Positions 52,989 to 61,963 of a DNA stretch of 64,000 nt are shown here, one piece after another. Each line of letters starts with the position of its first letter. Position 1 is the stretch's first letter. A program made the position numbers and the translations under genes. The notes beneath the pieces were generated by a model. The model was not told where the DNA came from and did not search any database. It saw nothing but the letters and a program-made list of their open reading frames with translations. The DNA lies in the NCBI GenBank assembly GCA_020050835.1, contig JAGVKB010000148.1, positions 36,634-100,633 of the forward strand, read 5' to 3'. Source of the DNA: Candidatus Obscuribacterales bacterium (lineage in GTDB: Bacteria > Cyanobacteriota > Vampirovibrionia > Obscuribacterales > Obscuribacteraceae).

Positions 52989-53069
52989 ATACATTCGATA
53001 TACTTGGACGCCTTCGGCAATCTCCTGCCTGCTGCGCTGTCGCGCTATACTTCTGGCGGAGGTGACCTG

Positions 53070-54119
53070 GTGCCGGTATTACTGCTTGCTGGTGATGAAG
53101 ACTTTTTGCTCTCCCGGCGGGTAAGCCAGCTCAAGGCAGAGCTGGTCGACCCCAGCTGGTTGTCGTTTAACTTTCAGCGATTGGAGATACCGAGCGTGCG
53201 CGAGGTCGTCGATGCGGCTGCCACCTTGCCGTTCGGCCCTGGTAAGCGGATGGTGCTACTCGACCGATGCGATCTCTTCACGAAGAAGAAGGGCAAGGGC
53301 GCAGGCGATAGCGAGAAGCTTTCCGACAAACAGATGAAGGCGCTGCTTGATGATTTCGATCGCGCTTTGTCTGTGGTGGCGCCCGAAACTTATCTGGTCT
53401 TTGCTTGTCCGTACAACTTTGATGCCACTCTCAGGACTTCGAAAGTTGTCGAGAAGCATGCTGAAATAGAGCATTTCCAGAAGGAACGTTTTTTCGTCGG
53501 TTCGCACAATGCCAGGCTCGAAACCTGGTGCCGTAAAGAAGCTCATCGACATGGTGTCACAGTTGATGATGATGCGATCGCCTACCTGCTTGACAGTACG
53601 GAAGCTGATTTGAGACAGGTCGCAAATGAGATTGAAAAGGCGGCTATCTATCTACTTCCGGAAAAGAACATATCGCTGGCGGTGGTTTCGCGCCTAAGCC
53701 CGCATCATTCTCATGTGTTTTCTCTTTTGGATCACTGGGCTTACGGGCGCCGCCAGAAGGCTTTGGAATCCTTACACGAGCTACTTTCCAGACAAAGCGG
53801 CATACCGATTATCGCCGCCCTGCAGACAACGCTCAGCAAGTGGGTGAATCTGAAAGCGGCAGTCGACAAGCTCAATTCCGGACTGCCGTCCGGGCCGGGG
53901 TTGAAGCGCCGGGAAGTGTCGCTGGCTGATGCTTCGCGCAAAGTGGCCGCTGAATTCGGTCTGAGACCGTTCGTAGTCGAGCTGGATCTGAAGCGGACGG
54001 CAGCTTTCACGGCCGCTCAACTCGCCAAGAAGAAGACCAGACTCTCCAGGCTAGAGTACATGGTAAAGACCGGTCAGATGTCCGATCAGCATGCGCTGAC
54101 CATTTTTATTACGAGTTGA
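53070..54119 (+). CDS. holA: DNA polymerase III delta subunit
   Basis: A 349-residue clamp-loader subunit that opens the beta sliding clamp. The N-terminus has VLLLAGDEDFLLSRRVSQLK, followed by the AAA+-like fold with PFGPGKRMVLLDRC and DDDAIAYLLDSTEADLRQVANEIEKAAIYL, and the C-terminal collar domain ends TGQMSDQHALTIFI. I start at GTG 53070 because GGAGG lies seven bases upstream and the chain then fits the family; the TTG at 53004 would add 22 unlike residues. It follows phoU by 81 bases and probably shares its transcript. Confidence 0.9.
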   Translation: MPVLLLAGDEDFLLSRRVSQLKAELVDPSWLSFNFQRLEIPSVREVVDAAATLPFGPGKRMVLLDRCDLFTKKKGKGAGDSEKLSDKQMKALLDDFDRALSVVAPETYLVFACPYNFDATLRTSKVVEKHAEIEHFQKERFFVGSHNARLETWCRKEAHRHGVTVDDDAIAYLLDSTEADLRQVANEIEKAAIYLLPEKNISLAVVSRLSPHHSHVFSLLDHWAYGRRQKALESLHELLSRQSGIPIIAALQTTLSKWVNLKAAVDKLNSGLPSGPGLKRREVSLADASRKVAAEFGLRPFVVELDLKRTAAFTAAQLAKKKTRLSRLEYMVKTGQMSDQHALTIFITS

Positions 54120-54186
54120 TGGGTGCCACTGCTAGTGGTGCAGGGGCGGCGGAATTGAGGATTGGATTTAGTAGAGGAAGCTGACC

Positions 54187-54900
54187 ATGAACGAGTCGCA
54201 ATACGTAATTGACGAAATCACAGCCAAGGATACCTGGCGTATCTTTCGAATCATGTCAGAGCTGGTCGAAGGTTTCGACACGATGTCGACGGTCGGACCG
54301 GCGGTGTCAATCTTCGGTTCGGCTCGCTGCGAACCGGACGATCCCGACTACAAGATGGCCGAGGAGATCGCATTTCGGCTGGCGGAGCGCGGATTCACCA
54401 TCATCACCGGCGGTGGTCCGGGCATGATGGAGGCCGGAAACAAGGGCGCCAAACGCGCTGGCGGCACTTCAGTCGGACTCAATATCAGGCTGCCGTTTGA
54501 GAAGGACGCAAACGCATATCAAACAGTTTCGCTTGATTTCCGGTACTTCTTTGTGCGGAAGCTGATGTTTATTAAATATGCGATGTCTTTCATAATGATG
54601 CCCGGAGGATTCGGCACGCTCGACGAGTTTACCGAGGCCTTGACGTTAATCCAGACGCTGAAAATCAAGCGGTTTCCGGTTTATCTGGTCAACTCGAAGT
54701 TCTGGGGACCGTTAGTCGACTGGATGAAAGGCACTTTACTCGAGCGGGCGCTGATTTCAGAAAAGGATTTGCGGCTCTTCACGGTTGTTGACGACGTAGA
54801 CAGGCTCGTCGAGCATATCTCCTGGTGTGAAAAGGAGAAGTGCTATGACTTTGCCGAAGACGATCCGCGTTGGTTGATTGGACCGAAGACCACCGGCTAA
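54187..54900 (+). CDS. LOG-family nucleotide-binding protein
   Basis: A 237-residue Rossmann-fold protein of the LOG/lysine-decarboxylase-like family, which includes cytokinin riboside 5'-monophosphate phosphoribohydrolases. Motifs are VSIFGSARCEPDD, ITGGGPGMMEAGNKGAKRAGG and MMPGGFGTLDEFTEALTLIQTLK, the PGGxGTxxE signature. Bacterial family members hydrolyse nucleoside monophosphates to base and ribose 5-phosphate, but the in vivo role is often unclear. ATG 54187 follows GAGGAAG at five bases. It sits between holA and etfB on one strand. Confidence 0.86.
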   Translation: MNESQYVIDEITAKDTWRIFRIMSELVEGFDTMSTVGPAVSIFGSARCEPDDPDYKMAEEIAFRLAERGFTIITGGGPGMMEAGNKGAKRAGGTSVGLNIRLPFEKDANAYQTVSLDFRYFFVRKLMFIKYAMSFIMMPGGFGTLDEFTEALTLIQTLKIKRFPVYLVNSKFWGPLVDWMKGTLLERALISEKDLRLFTVVDDVDRLVEHISWCEKEKCYDFAEDDPRWLIGPKTTG

Positions 54901-55050
54901 TGAAAATCGGTCCGGATAAAGCGGCCTCTTGAATTCCCGGCTTAATACCGACATAAAGAAACTGTGGAAACCGAACGGCTTATCGAAGATCGAAGCCTAT
55001 AATCAGGTTTTCGTTAAGACTTTTCTTGGACCCCTTGTGGAGGTACTTCC

Positions 55051-55833
55051 TTGAAGATTGCAGTCTGCGTTAAGTCCGTGCCTGACACGGAAGCAAAGAT
55101 TAATATCGCTCCTGATCAGGTCGGCATCGATCGCGCCAACGTCAGGTTTGTCACCAGCCCATACGATGAGTTTGCCATCGAGGAAGCTCTCCGGCTCAAG
55201 GAGAAACTCGGCGGCGAAACAACGGTCTTCTCGCTCGGTGGTGATGAAGTTACCGAAGTACTGCGCGACACGCTCGCTCGCGGTGTCGATAGCGCAGTCC
55301 ATATCAAGGATGCCGAGTTTGACGATGCCGATCCGCTGACCACCGCCAAGGTGCTGGCGGCTGCCATCAAAGATGGTGGCTTCGATCTGGTCTTTTGCGG
55401 GCAGCAGGGGGTCGGGGGGGACCATAATCAGGTTCCTTCCATGCTGGCTGAGTTGCTGGATATGCCGCAGTCCACACTGGTTGTGAAGCTCGAGGTCGCC
55501 GACGGCAAATTCAAAGCCGAGCGTGAAATCGAAGGTGCGCACGAACTGGTAGAAGGAAGTCTTCCGGCTGTTATCAGCGCTCAAAAGGGATTGAATGAAC
55601 CGCGCTACCCCTCGATTAAGGGTGTGATGGCCGCGCGGCGCAAAGAGATCTCCGTCAAGGACGCTGCGGCGCTCGGATTGTCCGGGCAACTTTCGCCGGA
55701 CAAGCGGAAAGTCAAGCGGATTCAGCTCACGATGCCGCCGGCACGGCCGCAAGGCAAGATGATCGATGGCGAGCCGGAGGTGCAGGCTAAGACGCTGGCA
55801 AAGTTGCTTCGGGAAGAAGCGAAAATAATCTAA
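55051..55833 (+). CDS. etfB: Electron transfer flavoprotein beta subunit
   Basis: A 260-residue EtfB, which with EtfA carries electrons from acyl-CoA dehydrogenases or other flavoenzymes to the quinone pool (or bifurcating enzymes). Motifs are IAVCVKSVPDTEA at the N-terminus, SPYDEFAIEEALRLKE, ALARGVD-like and FCGQQGVGGDHNQVPSMLAELL, the AMP-binding stretch. The start TTG 55051 follows GGAGG at about seven bases. A 63-base gap separates it from etfA. Bifurcation cannot be judged by eye. The AMP-binding loop suggests the standard AMP-containing form. Confidence 0.92.
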   Translation: MKIAVCVKSVPDTEAKINIAPDQVGIDRANVRFVTSPYDEFAIEEALRLKEKLGGETTVFSLGGDEVTEVLRDTLARGVDSAVHIKDAEFDDADPLTTAKVLAAAIKDGGFDLVFCGQQGVGGDHNQVPSMLAELLDMPQSTLVVKLEVADGKFKAEREIEGAHELVEGSLPAVISAQKGLNEPRYPSIKGVMAARRKEISVKDAAALGLSGQLSPDKRKVKRIQLTMPPARPQGKMIDGEPEVQAKTLAKLLREEAKII

Positions 55834-55896
55834 TCGGCAGACGTTGCAGCGGCGGCTTCTATGCCGCTTTCAGGAAAGATTCAGGAGATTACTGTA

Positions 55897-56880
55897 ATGG
55901 CTCAGGGAATTCTGGTTTTTATCGAGCAGCGAAACGGACAGATCCGTAAGGCGAGTCTCGAAGCGCTTTCGGAAGCACGTCGATTTTGCAGCAAGAGCGG
56001 CGAGCCGCTCGTTGCTCTTCTGGTCGGCGAAAACATCAAAGATCTGTCGACCAGCATCTCAAGGTACAAGCCCGACAAAGTACTGGTGGTAGACAGTGCG
56101 GCCTTTGCCAAGTACTCGACTGAAGGTTATGCCGATGCCTTAACTGCGGCCGTCAAGAATGTTGATCCGCGTTATGTGCTTGCTGCAAACACTTCGATGT
56201 CGAAGGACTTGATACCGCGTGTGGCGGCACGTCTCGATGCTCCGTGCGTGGCTGACGTAGCCGAATTGAGAGAAAGCAACGGTGCCTGGCAGGCAGTTCA
56301 CCCGATGTACTCCGGTAAGGCCTGGGGCATCTATGAATTTAACTCACCGCTCGCTTTCTTGACTCTCCGTCCCAACGTGTTTCCGGCAGCCGAGCCGGAC
56401 GAAGCGCATCAAGCTTTAGTCGAGGAGTTGGCGGTAACACCGGCTAAGGTGCGCGCTTCAGTCGTCGAGGTACATGCTGCTGCCGGCGCTAAGATCGAGC
56501 TGTCCGAAGCCCGCATTATCGTATCCGGCGGCAGAGGGATTAAAGGACCGGAGAATTGGCCTGTCCTGCAAGAGCTTTGCGATGCGCTCGGAGCCGCTCT
56601 CGGCGCTTCACGCGCAGTGGTGGATGCCGGCTGGATCGATCACCAGTACCAGGTCGGCCAAACTGGCAAGACCGTCAGCCCGCAGCTTTATATCGCCGTC
56701 GGCATCTCCGGGGCGATTCAGCATCTAGCCGGAATGTCTTCGTCCAAGGTCATAGTGGCGATCAATAGCAATCCGGAGGCGCCGATTTTCAAGTCGGCGA
56801 CTTACGGAATAGTCGGCGATTGCTTCCAGATCTTGCCGAAATTCACCGAAGAATGCCGCAAAATGCTGTCTGAAAACTAG
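55897..56880 (+). CDS. etfA: Electron transfer flavoprotein alpha subunit
   Basis: A 327-residue EtfA. The N-terminal half opens with ILVFIEQRNGQIRKASLEAL and the C-terminal FAD-binding domain has ARIIVSGGRGIKGPENW, AVVDAGWIDHQYQVGQTGKTVSPQLYIAVGISGAIQH and INSNPEAPIF, the FAD and ribose binding segments. I start at ATG 55897, preceded by GGAG; the ATG at 55861 would add 12 residues not seen in homologs. It forms an operon with etfB. The convergent ispG ends 24 bases after its stop. Confidence 0.95.
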   Translation: MAQGILVFIEQRNGQIRKASLEALSEARRFCSKSGEPLVALLVGENIKDLSTSISRYKPDKVLVVDSAAFAKYSTEGYADALTAAVKNVDPRYVLAANTSMSKDLIPRVAARLDAPCVADVAELRESNGAWQAVHPMYSGKAWGIYEFNSPLAFLTLRPNVFPAAEPDEAHQALVEELAVTPAKVRASVVEVHAAAGAKIELSEARIIVSGGRGIKGPENWPVLQELCDALGAALGASRAVVDAGWIDHQYQVGQTGKTVSPQLYIAVGISGAIQHLAGMSSSKVIVAINSNPEAPIFKSATYGIVGDCFQILPKFTEECRKMLSEN

Positions 56881-56903
56881 CAAGCAGAGGTTGTGATTCC
56901 AGG

Positions 56904-58142
56904 CTAATTGCGTCCGGACACAGCCAGTGAGCCGAAGCGCCGTTCGACATAGTCGTTCATCAGCTTGATGAAATCATCGACCAGACCGGCTCCGCTGAGC
57001 GTAGTGGCATGTGCTCCGTCGATGTAGACCGGCGCCTTGGGATCTTCGCCGGTGCCGGGCAGCGAGATGCCGATGTCGGCATGTTTCGATTCGCCCGGGC
57101 CGTTGACGATGCAGCCCATCACCGCCACTTTCAACTCTTCAACGCCTGGATAGCGTGCTTGCCAAATTGGACGTTGCTTAGCCAGGTAGCTTTGAATCTT
57201 ATCGGCCAATTCTTGAAAGAGTGTGCTGGTTGTGCGACCGCAACCGGGGCAGGCTGTGACTTGAGGCGTGAAGGAGCGAATGCCCAGCGATTGCAGAATC
57301 TGTTGGCAGACAAGCACCTCTTGCGTGCGGCTCGAGCCAGGCTCTGGCGTTAGACTGACTCGAATCGTGTCGCCGATTCCTTCGTTGAGCAAGATGGAAA
57401 GAGCAGCCGTTGATGAGACGATGCCTTTCGTTCCCATGCCTGCTTCGGTCAAACCGAGGTGCAAAGCATAATCGCATCGCTTAGCAAGCCGCCGGTAAAC
57501 CTCGATCAAATCAGGAACTTCCGATACTTTCGCGCTCAAAATCAGGCGATCGTGAGCAAGCCCATAGCGCTCGGCGATCTCGGCTGAGCTGATTGCGCTG
57601 GTTACTATCGCTTCGATTAAGACTTCATGCGCATCAAGTGGGCTCTTACACTTTGCATTTTCATCCATCATCTGAGCCAGCAGGTCTTGATCGAGCGAAC
57701 CCCAATTCACTCCGATTCTCACCGGCTTTTCAAACTTCACAGCGGCCTCGATCATGAGTTTGAAGTTCTCGTCGTGCTTATCCCCGCGTCCGACGTTGCC
57801 AGGATTGATTCGGTACTTGGCCAGAAGGCGCGCGCACTCCGGATACTCCGTCAGGAGGAGATGACCGTTGTAATGAAAGTCGCCGACTAGCGGCACTTCG
57901 ATGCCTGCGCGCTCCAGCGCTTGGACAATGGCTGGAACGGCTTGAGCTGCCTCTCTCGTGTTGACGGTGATCCGCACGATTTCGGAGCCTGCTTCCGACA
58001 ACTCCTTTACCTGGCGCGCGGTGGCCGCGGCATCTTCGGTGGAGGTGTTGGTCATTGATTGCACCAGCACCGGCTGATCGCCGCCGATTAGCTTGTTGCC
58101 AACCCGCACGCAGGTCGATCTGTGTCTGATTGTCCCGTTCAT
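56904..58142 (-). CDS. ispG: 4-hydroxy-3-methylbut-2-en-1-yl diphosphate synthase IspG
   Basis: Converts methylerythritol cyclodiphosphate to HMBPP in the MEP isoprenoid pathway using a 4Fe-4S cluster. The 412-residue product has [38 protein letters not shown] and [12 protein letters not shown]; the cluster cysteines lie in [11 protein letters not shown] and GCIVNGPGE. Length fits the bacterial/cyanobacterial short form. The start ATG 58142 ([15 protein letters not shown]) is preferred to the open frame to 58289, which would add 49 residues unlike the family. It is divergent from the GNAT-tailed gene. Confidence 0.96.
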   Translation of the reverse strand: MNGTIRHRSTCVRVGNKLIGGDQPVLVQSMTNTSTEDAAATARQVKELSEAGSEIVRITVNTREAAQAVPAIVQALERAGIEVPLVGDFHYNGHLLLTEYPECARLLAKYRINPGNVGRGDKHDENFKLMIEAAVKFEKPVRIGVNWGSLDQDLLAQMMDENAKCKSPLDAHEVLIEAIVTSAISSAEIAERYGLAHDRLILSAKVSEVPDLIEVYRRLAKRCDYALHLGLTEAGMGTKGIVSSTAALSILLNEGIGDTIRVSLTPEPGSSRTQEVLVCQQILQSLGIRSFTPQVTACPGCGRTTSTLFQELADKIQSYLAKQRPIWQARYPGVEELKVAVMGCIVNGPGESKHADIGISLPGTGEDPKAPVYIDGAHATTLSGAGLVDDFIKLMNDYVERRFGSLAVSGRN

Positions 58143-58303
58143 CACTCTTACCGCTTCCCACTGGAAACCCCTACAAATTATCACAGATTGGACCGTTCGT
58201 GATTTCAACCGTCCAATCTCCACCGCCTTAGAATGCGCAATTGCACAGTGACACGACATCTTGTGCAGCTTAACATCAGCTTGTTGCAATTGGAGTTAAG
58301 TCG

Positions 58304-59596
58304 ATGCCGGAAGTGCTGGAAAGTTCTACTGAGCAAGCGGCAGCGCCGCAGACAAGCAAGTTTTTCGAGGACGCTTACGCATCCGGCGCCGATCTGACCG
58401 ACAAATTAGTAAGGGAAACACACTTAATCGGTAGCGGATTGGTTGCTGGAGCGCTTGCAGAAATCGAGCACGATCCGTTGAAAGCCGGCACGCAGCTGGC
58501 GCTGACTGCAGTAGTAGGAACTGTGCTTGCCGCCGGTGCGGCAGCCGAGCTGCCGGTAATCGTATCGGCAACGGCTTTGGTCGCCGGCGCAGCCGCAACC
58601 GGCAAGTGGTTGGTCGATACCTTCGACCCGAGAATTCCTGCCAATCAGAGGCGCAATCAAGCCGTCTCGCAAGCAGTCTACGAAACCTGGGTTGACTCGA
58701 GCGATGACAGCTTTCGCAAGAACGAAAAGATAATGCAGTCCAATTTGGGCGCTCTCGGGCTGGACTTGAGCATCTTTGCCGCCAGTGGTGGCATCGCCGC
58801 TCGGTTCGCTCCGGGCTTTGCAGTGGAGCTAGCTGGCGGCTACCGGGCTATGTCCGCTGCCGGCCGCAACTTGAGCCCTAGCATCGCTGATCTGATCACT
58901 CCAATTCCCAGCACTGTGCCGGGCTTGAAGTTGGCTCTTGCTGAAGGAGCTACCCCGGCCGGTCGCCTTCCTGAATTGGCCTATCTTTCTGATTACGTAA
59001 ATTTCTGCGAGGGCAAAGCAGGTCCTGAGGCAAAGCTGTCAAAGTCTACCGCCGGAATGGAGCCACCGCCGGCAAACGATTCGGTCAGTAAGGTGGAGCT
59101 GTCGCCCGCTCTACCGGCCAAGGAACCGCAAGGGATAATTCGTAAGGCTGAAAGCGAGTCCGATCTAGCCCAAATGAACCGGATTCAAGAGGAGCTCTTT
59201 GCCGAAGACAGATTGGGTGAAATTACCTCCGGCAAAGGATACATTGTTCTGGAAAGACCAGGCGAGGGGATAGTGGGCTATACAAACCTCGGTCTCTATG
59301 ACCAAAGCTTGCTTTATATTGGAGTCTTGGCTGAGCATCGTGGGTTGTCCAGGCTGTTGATTAAGGCGACGCTAGAGGCATGCCGTAAGGAATCTGGTTG
59401 GTGGCAGTCTTGGTTGAAGGAATCAACTGCCTATCCGTTGTTTAAGTCGCTGGCGGAAGACGGCTATATTGTCTTGCGCGAGCTGGGAGACTTGGATGTT
59501 CATCCGGCAAGCGGAGCGGCCTATCATCTGGTCGAATTTATGGTGACAAACAAAGAATTCAACGGTATAAGGCAATCGACTCCGCGCGGGCACTGA
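58304..59596 (+). CDS. Unknown protein with hydrophobic N-terminal region and GNAT-like C-terminus
   Basis: A 430-residue protein. Residues 40-130 contain two Ala/Gly/Val-rich hydrophobic stretches (LIGSGLVAGALAEIE; LTAVVGTVLAAGAAAELP), possibly membrane inserting or glycine-zipper-like. Residues 155-215 hold a further Ala/Gly-rich stretch. Residues 285-430 resemble an acetyltransferase (IIRKAESESDLAQMNRIQEE; YIGVLAEHRGLSRLLIKATLEAC), with the R/Q-x-x-G-type coenzyme A loop degenerate (HRGLSR). No signal peptide is present. It starts at ATG 58304, 161 bases from ispG. I cannot name the function; an acylating effector or envelope modifier is only a guess. Confidence 0.6.
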   Translation: MPEVLESSTEQAAAPQTSKFFEDAYASGADLTDKLVRETHLIGSGLVAGALAEIEHDPLKAGTQLALTAVVGTVLAAGAAAELPVIVSATALVAGAAATGKWLVDTFDPRIPANQRRNQAVSQAVYETWVDSSDDSFRKNEKIMQSNLGALGLDLSIFAASGGIAARFAPGFAVELAGGYRAMSAAGRNLSPSIADLITPIPSTVPGLKLALAEGATPAGRLPELAYLSDYVNFCEGKAGPEAKLSKSTAGMEPPPANDSVSKVELSPALPAKEPQGIIRKAESESDLAQMNRIQEELFAEDRLGEITSGKGYIVLERPGEGIVGYTNLGLYDQSLLYIGVLAEHRGLSRLLIKATLEACRKESGWWQSWLKESTAYPLFKSLAEDGYIVLRELGDLDVHPASGAAYHLVEFMVTNKEFNGIRQSTPRGH

Positions 59597-59654
59597 CTGC
59601 TTGCACTGGCGAATTTTCGCGATTACAAGCGTGTTTCAAGACCTTCCATTCAGG

Positions 59655-60143
59655 CTAGTTCTTCCAGATATCCGGGTGATTCTCGCGTAAACTGTATGCG
59701 TTTTGATTCGGGCTCATAATCAGATGATCGATCAGATTTACTCCCAGGATTCGTCCGGCCCGCAAGAGCTGCCTGGTGGTATCAAAATCTTCCGGACTCG
59801 GTTTTACGCGTGAGCCGGAAGGGTGATTGTGACAAACAAGAATCGCGTAACTATTAGCCACCAAGGCTGCTTTGAACACCTCTCTGGGATGCACCAAACT
59901 TGATGCCAGCGTTCCATGAGAAACCTCATGCAGCCCGATCACTTCATTTTTCGCATTAAGATGCAGGCTGACGAAGTGCTCTTCAGGAACATGTCTCAAT
60001 GGCTCCAGGAGCTCCTCGACGTCGCCGGGAGTTTTGATCGGATAGAGATTCTCAGGAGACATTTGCTCGTGCACGAGGGCTAATCTAATGCGAGGGAGCC
60101 GGTAGGATAGCTTGCTGGAAAGCGATCTTGTCTTGACTGGCAT
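59655..60143 (-). CDS. Short RadC-family JAB-domain protein
   Basis: A 162-residue MPN+/JAB protein. The motif VCHNHPSGSRVKPSPEDF contains the HxH ... S ... D metal site, and LGVNLIDHLIMS follows at the end, as in RadC. The N-terminal helix-hairpin-helix part of chromosomal RadC is missing, so it is the short form seen on mobile elements and in prophages. GGAGG lies eight bases before ATG 60143; the frame upstream to 60284 is not used. RadC function is unresolved (no recombination repair role is proven). It stands between the GNAT-tailed protein and a MATE pump. Confidence 0.82.
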   Translation of the reverse strand: MPVKTRSLSSKLSYRLPRIRLALVHEQMSPENLYPIKTPGDVEELLEPLRHVPEEHFVSLHLNAKNEVIGLHEVSHGTLASSLVHPREVFKAALVANSYAILVCHNHPSGSRVKPSPEDFDTTRQLLRAGRILGVNLIDHLIMSPNQNAYSLRENHPDIWKN

Positions 60144-60347
60144 CGGTTTTTCCTCCGAAAGGTGGCGCGCTGGGTAGTCGAGCACAGATTTGAAACCAGC
60201 TCCCGGTAAGAAGAGGAGCGGCTTACTTGATGGTTGCAAAGCACGGATGGGATGCTCTGACTGAGTAGACGGAAGTCGTTGCAAGAAAGTTCAAACAATG
60301 ATTCACCGGCACCGGGGTGTGGCTTATAGCAGCCAGCGCCAACGAAG

Positions 60348-61736
60348 CTAAATTTTCTGATGCTTCCAAACACCGGTACTGAAGCGCCAAATTGCCAGCA
60401 CTCCGATGATAATCGCGGTTGCCGACAAACTGATCCAGGTGCCGATTGGACCCATCCCTGCGACGACGGTTAGATAGTAAGCAAGCGGCAGTCTGATGCC
60501 TGTCAAGCAGATGACGGTGGCATACATAGGCCAGCGTGTGTAACCGGCACCTTGCATGGCGCCGAACAGTATCAACCAGGCTGCCACGAAAGGCTCGCAG
60601 ATACCCACCACCTGAAAGTATTGAATGGAGTAGGCGATTACCTTTGGGTTTTCGCTCATGAGATGCGCGATCGGGGATGCCGCGAAAAACAAGATGAGCC
60701 CAACCAGCGCGTTCATGGCCGCTCCGATTCCCGCTACTTGCCAGCCGGCGGTTTCGGCTCGTTCCGGCTGTTTTGCTCCGAGATTTTGACCGACAATCGT
60801 GGCGACTGCCATGCTAAAGGCATAGACTGGCATACCGGCGATCATCTCTTCGCACTTTAGACCGATCGCCCAGGCGGCTTGACATGACGTCGGATCTGCC
60901 GTGCGAGCGAAAATTAGGAACAGCACGAAGTTGCCGCCAACCCAGGAGAGATCGTTTATGCAGGCCGGCACACCAATCTTCAACACCCTCATCAATCCGT
61001 CTTTGTCGGCGCTCTTCTTGAGAAGCAACTTGAAGTTAAGGCATTCACCAAGCTCGGACTTTCTCAAGAGAGCTAGCGACAGGGCAACGCCAATCGTGCC
61101 TGCGACAAGCCAGGCGATTCCAATGCCGGCGATACCGATCTGAAACGGCCAGAGACAGAGTCCGACTTCGAGAATAATGACGAGGAATGTGATCAGCGAC
61201 ATAATCGCCATCGGAACGCGCGCGTTGCCCTTCGCTCGGAAAATTGCGTTGGATATCCAGAGCACTGTATATGGGAATTGAGCTGCGAGATCGTATTTCA
61301 GAAATGCCCAACCGAGCTCCTCCACCTGTGGTGACGCGCCGAGAAATCGCAGTAAAAAGCGGCAGGCGACTAGTCCGGCCAGCGCTGATACGGCACCGAA
61401 TATGAAGGCATAGACGATCGATTGCCTGGCTGCTTCGACAGTTGCTTCTTTGTCGCCGGCACCCCAGAAGCGACTTACAAGCGCTGTGGTTCCCGCCGAA
61501 AGGGCAATTACCAGAATAATCATGAAGAACCAGACCTGCCCGCCGATTCCGACAGCGGCCTGTGCATCCGAGCCCAGCTTTCCGGCGACCCAGATATCAA
61601 AGAAGCTGGCGACAGCGATAGTTGCCATATTGAGCAGCAGCGGCCAGGACATGTGCCAGATGGCCGCCCAGGTCGATCCGCGGGTGATTACATCATCGGC
61701 CGCTCGGTTTGATTCAAGCTCTTGGGCGGTAGACAC
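60348..61736 (-). CDS. MATE-family multidrug efflux transporter
   Basis: A 462-residue membrane protein with about twelve hydrophobic helices in two similar halves, typical of Na+ or H+-coupled MATE exporters. Family signs are WPLLLNMATIAVASFFDIWV at the N-terminus, VGIGGQVWFFMI, TTALVSRFWGAGD, and CEEMIAGMPVYAFSMAVATIVGQNLGA in the second half. AGAGGAACCA precedes its GTG start at 61736. A short inverted repeat (CACGGT 61777-61782 and ACCGTG 61790-61795) lies 40 bases upstream and could be an operator. The exported compound is unknown. Confidence 0.9.
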   Translation of the reverse strand: MSTAQELESNRAADDVITRGSTWAAIWHMSWPLLLNMATIAVASFFDIWVAGKLGSDAQAAVGIGGQVWFFMIILVIALSAGTTALVSRFWGAGDKEATVEAARQSIVYAFIFGAVSALAGLVACRFLLRFLGASPQVEELGWAFLKYDLAAQFPYTVLWISNAIFRAKGNARVPMAIMSLITFLVIILEVGLCLWPFQIGIAGIGIAWLVAGTIGVALSLALLRKSELGECLNFKLLLKKSADKDGLMRVLKIGVPACINDLSWVGGNFVLFLIFARTADPTSCQAAWAIGLKCEEMIAGMPVYAFSMAVATIVGQNLGAKQPERAETAGWQVAGIGAAMNALVGLILFFAASPIAHLMSENPKVIAYSIQYFQVVGICEPFVAAWLILFGAMQGAGYTRWPMYATVICLTGIRLPLAYYLTVVAGMGPIGTWISLSATAIIIGVLAIWRFSTGVWKHQKI

Positions 61737-61963
61737 TGGTTCCTCTATGTGAGACGCGCTGAGCAGTGATCTCCTGCACGGTCGTTCACACCGTGAGATT
61801 CATGAAATTGAGATGGTCGCGGACGAGAAATTACCCGGAGTCCAGGTTCATTTCAATTCGCCGCGCAAGGCGTTAAAGGGATCCTTCAGTTTACCGGGCT
61901 TGCAACTCCATGGCTAGGGGTTGAGACGAAGTGTGAACAGGCTATGCTAGGATTGATCTGGGT

